Shown piece after piece: positions 1 to 12,200 of a DNA stretch of 64,000 bases. The notes below the pieces were generated by a model, which saw only the letters and a list, made by a program, of their open reading frames with translations, did not search any database and was not told the DNA's origin. This stretch comes from Trochalopteron elliotii (Eukaryota > Chordata > Aves > Passeriformes > Leiothrichidae). A program made the position numbers and the translations under genes. The stretch lies in contig JANPWX010000613.1 of assembly GCA_024734555.1 (NCBI GenBank), positions 785,918-849,917 of the forward strand, written 5' to 3'. Position 1 is the stretch's first letter. Each line of letters begins with the position of its first letter.

Positions 1-195
1 GACCCCACAATCTCTGTCTTATGGGTCTTACAAAGCACAATTTGCTTAAAAATTTACTGCAAAATAAACACCAACTGTCCCTGAAACCATTTCTCTCCCA
101 TTTTTTTCAAAAACACTAAGGAACAATGTTCATTTTCAATAGTCAGATTCAAGCACTAAGTTACTCAGGGTGAGACTACTGTTCAGAAAACCCAC
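1..195 (-). other. EPB41 intron 11, partial
   Basis: Sequence from the donor of exon 11 to the window edge. It is A/T-rich with no coding frame and no repeat that I recognise. Confidence 0.8.
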
Positions 196-293
196 CTGAA
201 GAAGGTGTGATGTTCAACACATACTTTCCACAGCTTCTTTGCTGCCCGGTAACTTGGTAGCTTGAACCCAATTGTACTTTCATACTGTTCTTG
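196..293 (-). CDS. EPB41: EPB41 exon 11: end of FERM F3 lobe, calcium-independent calmodulin site
   Basis: A 98-base exon (acceptor TTCCACAG, donor TTCAG then GTGGGT) codes residues 456-488: [17 protein letters not shown] followed by [15 protein letters not shown] and two bases of Arg488. [16 protein letters not shown] is the calcium-independent calmodulin-binding peptide of 4.1R. Its tryptophan (Trp268 in 80-kDa numbering) is residue 477 here. This is the last EPB41 exon visible; the FERM-adjacent and later exons lie to the left of the window. Confidence 0.97.
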
Positions 294-3200
294 CTGTGGA
301 AAACATAAGCTATTTAGGTATAGCAGGAAATAAATGTGGCAGAAGCCCAGTCCCCAGCCCACCACCCTGGTCTGCTGTGACACAAACTGTTCAACTTGCC
401 CCACAATGTGCACCAGGACCTCAGGTCAGAGGAAAGAGAAGGCTTGGCCACGAGCCCGAGCATCCCTCAGGATGCACTGGGATTTGCAGAGCAACATGCC
501 GTGGGTTTATCTCCCCCCGTCACACTGCCCAGCTGTGGGCTGAGGTCAAACACTGACCTCCCAGAAAGGGTAGGTCATGGCAGTGAAAACAGGAGAAGGA
601 GGAGGAAGAGGAAAGAGGTGGATCCCCATTGTAGCCTCTCTTCCTTATGTAACCAGGCTGCTCCAGGGATTTCCCCATTCCTGAGAGGCAGCAGCAGTGC
701 CATCCATTCCCTGCTTCCTGCACTCAGGCGAAATTCTAATTTTTAATTATTTTCTTCGAATGAAAGCAAGACAAGGAGCCATTGTCTTGCCCCGTTTCCA
801 AAAAATGAGTTAGTGCTGCCCCAGTTTCATCTGTCAACCTCCCAGGCCTTTCCCTGGATGCTGGGAATACCCAGTGATGCCAGAAGGTGGTGCTGGATGA
901 TACGTTGTTACACTGACAGCAGCCGGCTTGCAGCTTCAGCCGGGATAAAAGACACTCGAAGTCATACACTCCCGCAGAGAAGAGCCTGACCCCGCCCCGC
1001 TCCACTCTAGTGACACACACACACGGTGACTATCCCAAGAAAAAAGAGGATGACAGGAGCCCACAGGAGCCAGTCATACCTCCCCTGGCCGAATCTTTAT
1101 GAAGAAGCTGCTGCGTTTGTAGGAAATCTTCAGAACTTTGGGCCATGGGAAGCGGTTGATTCTCAGTTTATCTTTGTAAACAAGAAGGCCACTGGAACAG
1201 ACTCCCAGAGTGATATCCACTCCTTCCAAGTCCTGGGAATGCAGATGAGGATTTAAGCAGTGTCAGGTTCATGAGTTTCATGTCAACAGCTGCCTTCCAA
1301 CAAATTATCCCTTTGGTCTTCCTATAAATTCATCTCCCCATCACCCAGACTCCAGCTCCCAGCTCCCAGCTCCACGGACACCCTTCCTTTTCTTTCACAC
1401 TTTTCCTGACGACCTCCTGGTGATCTCTCCTGTTCTGGGGGCTGCCCAAAGGGCTCATCAAGAGCCTATCCTGCATTTCCTGGAGCACAGAGGCTCATTC
1501 ATATGGCAGGGAACACATTGTATTTCAAGTCACTCACAGCAAGGACCTGTCTATACAAGGAGCTTTGGAAAGTTTCCTGTGACATATAAATAATAAGCAA
1601 CCGCGAAGAATCACTTCTCTTGCAGGAATGCTTGAGGCATTCCTATTGTATGTCTGTATTTCCATACCTCCTCTCTTTCTAACAGAGCTTCCCAAAACAG
1701 GTAAACTTGCTCCTGCAAGGGAAGGATAATCAAATCACAAAATCCACAAGTAGGTGCACACAGCCTGGCTCTCACCTTGGCTTGGTGAAGGTCAACTCCA
1801 TACATAGACAGCTTTTTTGCATTCTCAAGAAATTCCAGGTCTGCTTGGGCTGGAGTCATGGATCTACAGAAAAAGAATGGGCTTGGTATTCTCAAAACTG
1901 TTGCTTTTAAGAGGAGACAGATCAGACTTCATTAAATCTGTTAGATTTTCTTTTGCTTTCAATACAAACAAATCTGTGTCCAGACGATGAATTATGAAAT
2001 CACTCTGACTGCCCAAATTGGTGCTTTTAGACACCCCAATAATATGGCTGCACTTTATTCCTGTGAAGCACTAGAGAAGGAAGTGAGGAAGAGCAGTAAG
2101 GGGACAAAACTTGATTCAGCAGAAGAAACCCAAGTGAGCAAAAGGGAGATAGGTCCTGTCCCCCATAGACCTGCTGCCTCCAGACCTCCCCAAACCCAGC
2201 TACTGCTCTCCAACCAAACACACGGACAGCTGAAACCACTCAGCAGAGATTCCAGCCAGGGGACCAGATAAATGAGGGGTTTTCTAGGAACAGATGGTGC
2301 CCTGTCTGCAGGAAAGGCACAATTTAACAAAGACACCCTGATAATGGAGGCCATTATCAATGTTATTGAACTGTCCCTGTTAATACATTCCTGGTGTATG
2401 AGGTACATTAGCAGCTCTGCTGGGAGAGGATTCAGCTGAATACATTTCATTTTCTACCCTCCTTTGATGTCTTCCTTACTGAGCGCTCACATACATCTTG
2501 TGTGTGATGTAAATAGAGGTTTGAGTGGTAGGAGACAGGGCAAAGTCCACTGCAAGGACAATCTTGTAGGAAAGACTCAGGAGCAGCCATCATCTTGATA
2601 TGTACCTTGTGCTTTGCAAATACAGTAGCAAGAGCTGGAGCACAGTTTAGCAGAGATTTCCCAGGAAATGTCCAAAGAACACATGGATGTTACACTTGGG
2701 GACACAGTTTAGTGTAGTGCAGTGCTGGGTTAATGGCTGGACTCAATGGTCTCCAAGGTCTTCTACAACCTAAACAATTCCACGATTCTATCATTCCCAC
2801 TGAAAACCCTCTGAAGTCTAATGTTCACAGAATATGGACCAGAGATTAAATGGGGATGTGTTGCTTTCTCCTGCACATGCAGACAGATGAAAAATATCTA
2901 CATCTTGTACCTTGAAGTCTCCTTCTGATGAAGCCATGAATAATTCAGCACTGTGATCCACCACTTCTGGCACAGCAAACAGCCTTTGACTCCAAGTCAT
3001 GCAGCTTGTCAGAGGCCCAGTACTTATTTTCCCTCATTTCCTCTCCTCTCGGTGTAAATGGAGGGGAATCAATTTAAAATACTGATTAGCAGGCTTGAGT
3101 GAGGTGTTGAGTGGTCACAGTCAGGGCCCACATTCACCCTTCCCACTGTGCTCCAGGTTTTTTTTCCCCATCTGCCTGTGAGAAAGTCTTGTCTTTGCTC

Positions 3201-6200
3201 CACCTTTTCCTTTCTAGGAAGATACGCCCGAAGTAAGATGAGGAAGAGGTTTAGTTACCGTCACCCTTGAATCTGATACCAGGGAGACTCCCCAGAGTTG
3301 TTCAACCCTACCTGAACCAGACACATCTGCCCAGGTCATGGCTGCACTAGGAAACACTTAACTGCAGGTTTGTAATTCCTGGATCATCTGGAAACTTTCT
3401 ACATTAAGAAATGAATGTTACTCACTAAATGTGGTAGAAGAATGCCCCAAACAGGCTGTAGGCTACAGCGTGTAAACAGAGAAACTAGATCCAGCTACAG
3501 TCCACGATTACGTAGGTCCCAAAGAATATATTAAAAAAAGACATAGGGCAAGGTTAAAACAAGTAAATTTTGCATTTGCACATGAACTAAACCCCACTTT
3601 CATGGCTATTCTGTGGGGAAAAAAAGCACTTGTTAATAAACAACTGCAAGACTTCCCATCTGCCTTCTCTAAAAGTTTTGCTTCTTCTTCATGCAGGAAA
3701 AAAATTCCTTCTTCTAGAAAGATTTTGTCCTAAGTTTTACATTTGTTGTTAAAAGTTAATGTTCACAGAATCATCATAAAATCACAGAATGGTCTGGATT
3801 AGAAGAGACCTCAAAGTTCATCTTGTTCCACCCCCTGCCACGGGCAGGGACAGCTACCACTTTCCCAGGTTGCTCCAAGCCCCATCCAGCTCGGCCTTGA
3901 ACACTTCCAGGGATGGGACATCCACAGGTTTTCTGTGTCTCACAGAGGTGGGGAATACACCAGAAAATCCCATTATTTCATGTTGCTGTAAACGAACAAG
4001 TCCTCCAGCTGCTGCGCCTTACCTGTATGTTTTATGAAGCTCCACAACCTTTTCTTCAAGCTCTTTTGTCTGGTTTGGGGCCACTTTGAACTCACTGATG
4101 TAATCCGGGCCATGGAGATCAGGATCATAGTCTCCCAACTCTGACTGCACCGTGTAGGAACCCAGCAGAGCCAAGGTGGCAAAGGAGCAGGGCAGCCGCC
4201 CTGTAAGGATGTCCTGTCTAAGCTGCAGACACAGGTAATACCTAGGGGCAGAAAGGCAAATACTATTCACAGAGAAGAGATAGAAATTTATTAACCTGAG
4301 GATCAGAATCCCTTTTTTATGCCACTGATGAACACATGAAAATGCTTGTTTCCAATTTTTACTTATTCCCAAGTTAAACAGCGTGGAGGACTGGGGGATT
4401 CAAGGTTACCTCCACTCTGCAAAGGGAGTAAAGGACACTATGACCAGAAAATCTTGGCTATAGGTAAGAATTCACTTTTCTATACAAACACACACATGGC
4501 AGAGTTATAAATGCCACTACTTTACACATGGACTCCAGTGGAGAGTGGGAGCATCCTCACATCCACTAAAAGCAAACCAAACCTCCTCCAAATGGTGAAG
4601 ACATCTGATCTCCTTGCTGAAGGAGGGAAAACCACCTAAATATGAAACATTTCTAGTTTCATATTTAGTCCATATTCAGGAGAACATGGCCATAGGATTC
4701 CCAGGTAACTCACCTGGTGATGTCCTCTGTTAGCTGGGCAGGATCTGGCGGATAAAACTTAACGTTGAAAGTAAAATCCCAGGGGCCTCCTGCAATGACA
4801 ACGGAGAGCTTGAGAAAAATAAACACACTGGGACAGCTTTGTGATGGTCAGCTGATGTAAAAAAACCCGTGAGAATATCCAATCTGATCTTCAGAATTAA
4901 GCAGATGCAACACTGATTTGATACTGCTCACTCCCACAGCCAGGCTGCAGCTTAACACCTGTGTAAGATGTGATTTCATTTACAGCAGGTAAGAAAAGCA
5001 GGAGAAAAAAAGTAAGGCAGGGAAAATCACCTGTATTAACCACACCTTGTGGCAAAAATTAAATTCAACGTTAAGAAGCTCAATAACTGACATGTTTTTT
5101 CATTGACTGAAAAGGGATTCATGAAGACAGGTCAGGCATAGGCTATAAATTAAAGAATTAGGATTGGTTTACTGCCTAACCCAAATTTCCAAGTTCAAGG
5201 AGAGCTGTGCTAAGTCACTCCTCAGCCTAATGCACTGGGATCAGGTGGTCAGACACAGCTTAAATTTAGCCCAACACAAACATCAACCTCTGGATGAAGA
5301 CAGAAAGCACCAGGATAGGAAGAGCTTTTCAAGTCCAGACCTAATTGCTTTAATACAGCTTGTTGCAAACTTTGTATAAAACCATTACAGACATTAACTG
5401 ATCCAGAATCCACATAATCACACACAGAATTGGCATTATATGTGGTATAATAGCCCAGATGACACAGCTGAAGAGGTACCTCTCTCGTTTCCTTGAAAAT
5501 AATCCCATTTCCCAGGAGAAAATAGTCCTGAGTGATTTTCATAGTTACATCTCCCCATGCTGTGCCCTTTAATACTAGTTCAAAATAAGATTTATTTCCG
5601 AAAGAGAAGATCTACCCCTGCACTTAACTTGCTCAGATATTTATCCCCATCTCACACAGGGAACAGGAGGAATGGAGCATTCCTGGATTTACTTCTTATG
5701 CAATGCCATAACTGGGATTAAACATAAAGCACATTGTTTTCATCACTCACAGTACAAAACAACTGATTCCAAGGTGACAATGAAGGGAGCAGAGGGCACC
5801 TAAACCAGCACACACTGGTTCGTATGTACACGCAGAATACCTTCACTTCAACTAAAATCAAATAATTTGCCATTTGACCCATCCACAGGGGACCAGATTT
5901 CACAGCAGGCTGCTGTTCTTTACACTTACTAGATGAATTTTATGGATGGAGCTGCTCCTGCCCTTCACATACACCCTGATTCCAAGAGAAGCTGGTAAAA
6001 CCAGGAGCTTTCCCTAGTCCGCAGCCTTGTGTTTCCCCCCTCATCTGAATTTAATGACACACTTTGTCCTAGGCCTCTCACCAAAAGCACCTGAAAAACA
6101 GTATTTTCCTTCCCAAAACTTCCAAAGCAGTCAGACTTGCTCCCAAGAGAAAACAAAACACTCTAAAACACATTTAATTTTGACACGGCCTTCATTTTGA

Positions 6201-9200
6201 ACTAATCCAGTGCCAGCAGACCTTAAAAAACAACTTGAGAGAGCATTTGGTTTTTGAGCTGATATTTCTCAAGCCATTTATCATTCCAGTCCCCCTATAT
6301 GGACCCCAAAGAGCCTCAGAGCTCATAAAACCTTGTTTCACCATAAAATTCTGCTTGGGGTCTCCCAGCCTCCTTTGGGATTTCAGTGGCTCCTACTGAC
6401 ACCCATTTTCTCATCCTCCAGGCAAGGAGCACATCCTCATTCCAGCACTGCACTGACAGTGTGCCTTTGCTTCAAAGACACCCCAAGCTGTTCCACCAAG
6501 GAAATGACATTTTTTCCTAAACCCAGAGCATCCCTAAGTCCTTAAGGACAGAAAGGATGCACAGACTGCCTGAACTTGTGCTGATCCCTGCCAGACACCC
6601 TCACTTGACCTCTGCCCATCCCTGGTCCCCCTGGATGGCCCACCAAAGCCAAACTGAGAAAAACCACACCTTCCCCCCCCGCTCCATGATAAATTCAATC
6701 TACTTACCATGAACCTGCTTTTTTATTTCTTTGGCAGGATCCAGCCACGTCTGTAACAGGATAAAAACATTCACAGTTTACCAGACATTCCAGAAACACC
6801 ACAGAAAGCTGAAAATTGCTAAAAATACAGGGAAAAAAAGACAATATTTGACACAAAAGCAGGCATGGAAACTGAAGAGATGGTGCATTTTTCACTACTT
6901 TTACTGCAGGCTGTGGTCTCAGTGGGTGTATTTCCAACCATTCACCTACCAGGGACTCATGAGAGAGGCAGGAGTAACAAGGTGAAAAAAAAAAGCAGAT
7001 TATTAGAGCTGCAAGAACAGAGCAACAGGTATGGTCACAGCCACATCCAGCTACCAGGGGCACTTGTACAACACCTTTTTTATTCTCCAGAACCTTTAAA
7101 AATAGGTAAATAGGACGGATACATTGATTTTAAGCACCCTGTCTCCTTACTTACCCTATTCAGATCAAAGATCACCAAGACTTTCTATTATTAGCTATAG
7201 TTTTCAATGACTTAATTGCTGAAATATGAGAAAAAACACCCAATTCCTGAGTAAGGCTGGAATTTTTTACAGGAGTGTGACATAAAATTCATTTCTTTTA
7301 ACTATGACTCAAGTTTCTAGTAATTATCTGTGCTACAAATTTAAAAATATATCTTTTTCCCCCTCCTCTGCAATTTGAGGTTTTGTGGGATGGTGGTGCA
7401 ATTTAAGCCTCAAAACACAATTCTGGCTTTTTCCATGGTCTGAGCCTTTCCCTTAGCAAGGGTCAGGGCCAGTCCTGCTGCAGGCACTGGCACTGGGCTA
7501 GCAACCCTCCTGGAGAAGTTACATTTAATCACCTCTTCATTTTCACCAGCTCTGAACAGGATTTGGACATCCAGGTCTCCTGAGGTGAAGGAATTAACTC
7601 ATTGAATCCCTCAAACTAATCTCTCCTGACCAGAAGGACACGTAACTTCATGGCAGGGAGACAGCAATACTTACATTTAATCTCCTCTTTTTATATTCCT
7701 GCTCATATAACATATAAAAGTGAGGCTACAAAATCCATTTAAAAGGAAGATTTGCTGCCTTTTTAGGGCCACAGCTTGGAGCAGAGCATCTCTATGGCTG
7801 AGCTGGTGCCACAACTGCTTGCTACTGGGGTGAGCCCAGGGTGCAGTCATGAATCCCACCCAGCAGACAATGATGGGAACAGAAATTAATAACACTTTTA
7901 TCCCACTGGGTCATGAATCAGTGGAAAACAATCCTCCCTTTCAGGGCAATGAGCTCCTTGCTGCTCCATAGGGCCCAGCTGCTCCAGCCACTGTCAAAAC
8001 CTTCTAATCCTACTGTCACCCTCTGCTACGCCCACATGGGTAATTATTAATGGTCCTCAGAAAGTTTATTCCCTAAATATCAAAGTGGAAAACGTCACAT
8101 ACAACCCCTCCCTATCCAGGAATATACCTGCTCTCTCCACCTGCTCCACACAGCTGCAAGTGAGGTGCAGGAGCTCAACCTTGGATCCTATTCACACCAT
8201 TTTACCTGTGAATAAGTAACTCTGGGGTGGTCTTGTTTGAAGTTACAGCAGGAGAGAGACGAAGCTTCAAGTTTCAAAGTTCAGTGAAACACAACAAGAA
8301 AGATATTTTAAAAAAAATGATGTTTTCACCCATCAGTGCAAACCAAACACCAGCTTGCTCCACAATGGAGCTGAACGACCCATGAAAAGTGGCCTCATCT
8401 GCCCCAGCTTCCAGTTCTGGGACACAGATCTGACAAAACAATCTGTTTTCAGTCCCTACAGTTAAAAAGCTGCACAACCTCTCAGCCCTTGTTGGCTTGG
8501 GGGAGAAGGTATATGTTTCTGCTTCCAGAACAATCAATGCCAAAAGCCTGCCTATGAGAAGAGCAAGTCCAAGGGTCTGGGAGACCACAAAATCATTTAG
8601 GAAAAGCCCTCTAAGATCATCAAGTCCAGTCATCACTCCAGCACTGCCAAAGCTAGCACTATGCAGTGTCTCCAAGTGCCACATCTACATGCTTTTTGAT
8701 CACTTCCAGGGACAGCAATTCCACCACTTCCTTGGGCATCCTGTGCCAAGGATTTGACAACCCTTTCCAGGAAGGAATTTTTCCTAACATCCAAATGCAG
8801 CAATGAGCTACCCACAGCACATGCAGAAGCAGCTGAGCTGCCCCAGCTACATTCTTTTTGCTTTGAATTGGATATAAAAGTACACCTACCCCTCCCTCTG
8901 CAAGAAGAAACTCTGATTAAAAAAAAAAATCCTCTGATATAAAAAATATCCAGGTCATATACATGGAAACACATTTCACATTCAAGAAAACTGGAAGACA
9001 CCAGAGACTGTAAAACAAAGTAGGAGTTCTGCCTGCCTCAAATAGGGTTATTTTTGGGTGTTGTTTTGCCTGTGTATAAAACAATATAAAGTATTTCATG
9101 ACAGACATCTGTTAGTCAGTAACCTGGCCACAGGGGATTGCTGCAGGTGAAACAGAGGAAGAGTCAGAATACAGACCAACATAACTGGTCTAAGGAACAT

Positions 9201-12200
9201 AGAATTGGGCCCTTAATTTCAATTATCTCCCCTTTGGCTTTATGAAATAGACCTTGAGTAATTGTTGAGTTAAAGGGTAACCAAGGTTTTCAAAAGTAAG
9301 ACGCTGCTTGAGTCAAATCAAACAAAGACCTTACACTGAAACCATGAGTAGGAGCTTTGGTATAGAGTCACATATGTTCTTCTGCAGGGCAAAGGCTCAA
9401 CTTCAAATGCTCTGGATGGCTCCAACCAAACCTTACCAACACTGACACCAGTGCCAGGGCAGCCTGACTCCTTTATCATTTAATGACATAATTTTGCAGT
9501 AAACTAATATTATGAATGACTTTTCGCCAGGTGAAGACCCAAGTTCACTAAGATTCATTCTATGATTCACATAGCTTTTTTACTAAAATCCACACTCCCA
9601 TAGCAATTTATTCACCATTTCATCCTGTCTGATCACCTGCAAACCTATATTTAGGGAGGACATCAAAATGAGTTTAAAGAGGAGCTTTGCCCCACTTCCT
9701 GCCCTGGGGAGATGATGCAGAAAGAGCTGAACCCCCTCCGGGCCAGCAGCTGCTTACCCTGCACGTTGGTGTGTCCCATATGGCCAAACCAAAGTAGTCT
9801 TCTTCCAGCAGATTGAGGTGGTCACAGACTTTTTTAAGTAGATCCTGTCCCTTGGCATGTTTCTGCAAATAGACAAAGAAATCCTGTAGGACAGGGCTGG
9901 GTTTTGCCTGTCTTTGTTCACAGGAGAGGGGAGGAATAGGATCAAACCACACTGTGCACTATCAGTAAGGGGGAAAAAGGGTCCTGAGTAGCTCCAAATT
10001 ATATCTCCTGGCTGTTTCAGAGCAAGGACTCCTTACAGGAAAGGGCAGCAGACATAAAAAATTCCATGGAGAGGCAACAAGACCCACAGTGGGTCTCTCT
10101 TCCCACCAGCCCCACGTCTGAAAATCCCCCAAAGCTGGACTTCCCAACACAGCTCAACAAACACCAAGAATCTGTACAGGTTTTCCCTCCCTTAGGTTCA
10201 GAAAAAAGACAGCAGCGCATAACCAAAGCCCATGATTTCCATGATCTTTCCATCACCCTGCTCTGCTGACGAAAACCAGCTTTTCCCATCAGTTTCATGC
10301 ACCCAAAGCTGCTCAGCACACAGGTTCCTGCCTCCAGAAATAAACTCTGAGCATTCCTATTTCCTCTTTCTCTTTCCCTCATATCCTGCAGAAGTGAACT
10401 GGCTCAAGGAACAGACATCCTTTTGAAAGACATCCTTTCAAAAGCATGAAGGAAAACATCCCTGAGGCACAAAACTACAGCAACCAGAAGCAGTTCATTC
10501 CACTGGATGCTTTGCTAGAAGAAAGTGCAGTCCCAGTGACGTAAAATCAGTTTCACTAATGCCTGCAGCTCTCCTGTCCATCATCTCTGCATGGCAACTG
10601 CTTCAAGACCCCTGCCTTGTTTTACTCTTGGCTTTATTCCAGCCTTTCAGCTGTCAGGTCCTTTGTGCACACATTGTGACTCTATAGGTAACATAATGTA
10701 TGTGTTAGCCTGGTTATTCCTCAAGGAATTGTGTATGTGTTAGCCTGGTTATTCCTCAAGGAACTGGCACTGATAGAGGAATGAAAAAGCTTCCAGGGCT
10801 GTCAGTCAGAAAGGATGCCTGAAAGCACTAATTCTCCTTGGATAAAGACATTTGTGCTGCTCTTTGCCTACATCTTTGCAATCCCTTCCCAATTAAATCT
10901 TAATAAACCCTCAAAATGGCAGAGCAGAATTATACCGGCGCTAAAGCCAAGGATGCTCCTCAAATTAAGATGGTCTCACTAACACAATGGCCCCCCTAAT
11001 CCTCTGCAACGCCCATCATGACACTCTGGACCTACAGAGAGACATTTCTCACATCCTGCTCAAGTCAGGACCCCCCATGGCTCTCCCTCCAACAGTGTCC
11101 TGACAGTATCCAAAGAAATCGCTGCAGCAAACCAAGGCACAAAGCCACGGCAAGCTGTCACCAGGATTTGGGGAAGAGGCTCCTTGGGGCTGCACACAGT
11201 CTCCCTGGCCAAGAGGAAAGTGATGGGGGCAGAGATGCTCTGAGCTGATCCCAGGCAGTACCAGCAGCGCCATCGTTACACAAACATTCAGCACTGACCT
11301 ACTTGCCCAGGATCACCCAAGGTGATTGCTCCCACAAGGAGCCCTGTGCTCAGATACCCTCTCCTGTCCCATTTACCAGCAGGACTGAGAGAAAACAAGC
11401 TGGTGGAAGTATGCTTCAATGGTAAGTACCAGATTGTTAATATTCTGGACAAGTACTTCAATACTAAAATAAGGATTTCTGCTTGCTTTTTATTGCCCTG
11501 ACAGCATCACAGCCCTGTGAGAGAATGCACAAAATAAAGAAGGAAAAAAGCTCTCAGATGAAGGGGGTTGTAGTGCTCTAAGTCAACATCATTTAAAATT
11601 GTTTACTGGAAATATATTCAACTGCATGCTAAACACAGCGTGTTTTTCTTTACATCCAAGCACCAGGAGCTAAGTCAACCAGCAGCCTGAGAGGTAAAGC
11701 TACCCTGGGGGACTAGAAAAGCACAAATCAATTTTATACAACCCATTTTATTCAAAGCCAACGAGGCAAAAGTTATTTAGACAATTGCAACCTAGCCCAA
11801 AAACGTAAACTCTAGCCTGAGATACAAATGAGAGAGATTGTGAACAGTAAGTCATATGAAGTTTGGGTTGGGTTTTTTTTTAAACTTCCACCCACCTTTA
11901 TAAAGTAAGGCACTCTGGAATTGTAGAACAATAATAAAAAAAAGATTCCTAGTACCCAGAGGTTTTTACAACACACTAAACAAGTTGTTATAGCTTACAG
12001 CAGGCTTGTTCTGCAGTAAAAAAACCTGCCATGTAATTCCCTGGCAGCACATTAGGCCCCTATTAAATCGTGTTTGTGGTGATTTTTCAAGAGAAGCAGA
12101 AGGGAGAGGGAAGAGATGAGAAGCAGAACCAAACCTCCAAAGTACTTACATCCACAGAACACTCAAAAATGGTATCATCCAGCAAGACGACTTTGCAGTA

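Larger units (their letters stand above)
1864..4022 (-). other. EPB41 intron 8, with two CR1 tails
   Basis: About 2.2 kb. It contains CR1-like tails at about 2722-2795 and 3768-3960, listed separately. The open frames on both strands between them look random. Confidence 0.8.

Noticed and set aside
1026..1256. Plus-strand 76-codon frame
   Set aside because: It overlaps EPB41 exon 10 on the opposite strand and is its shadow.
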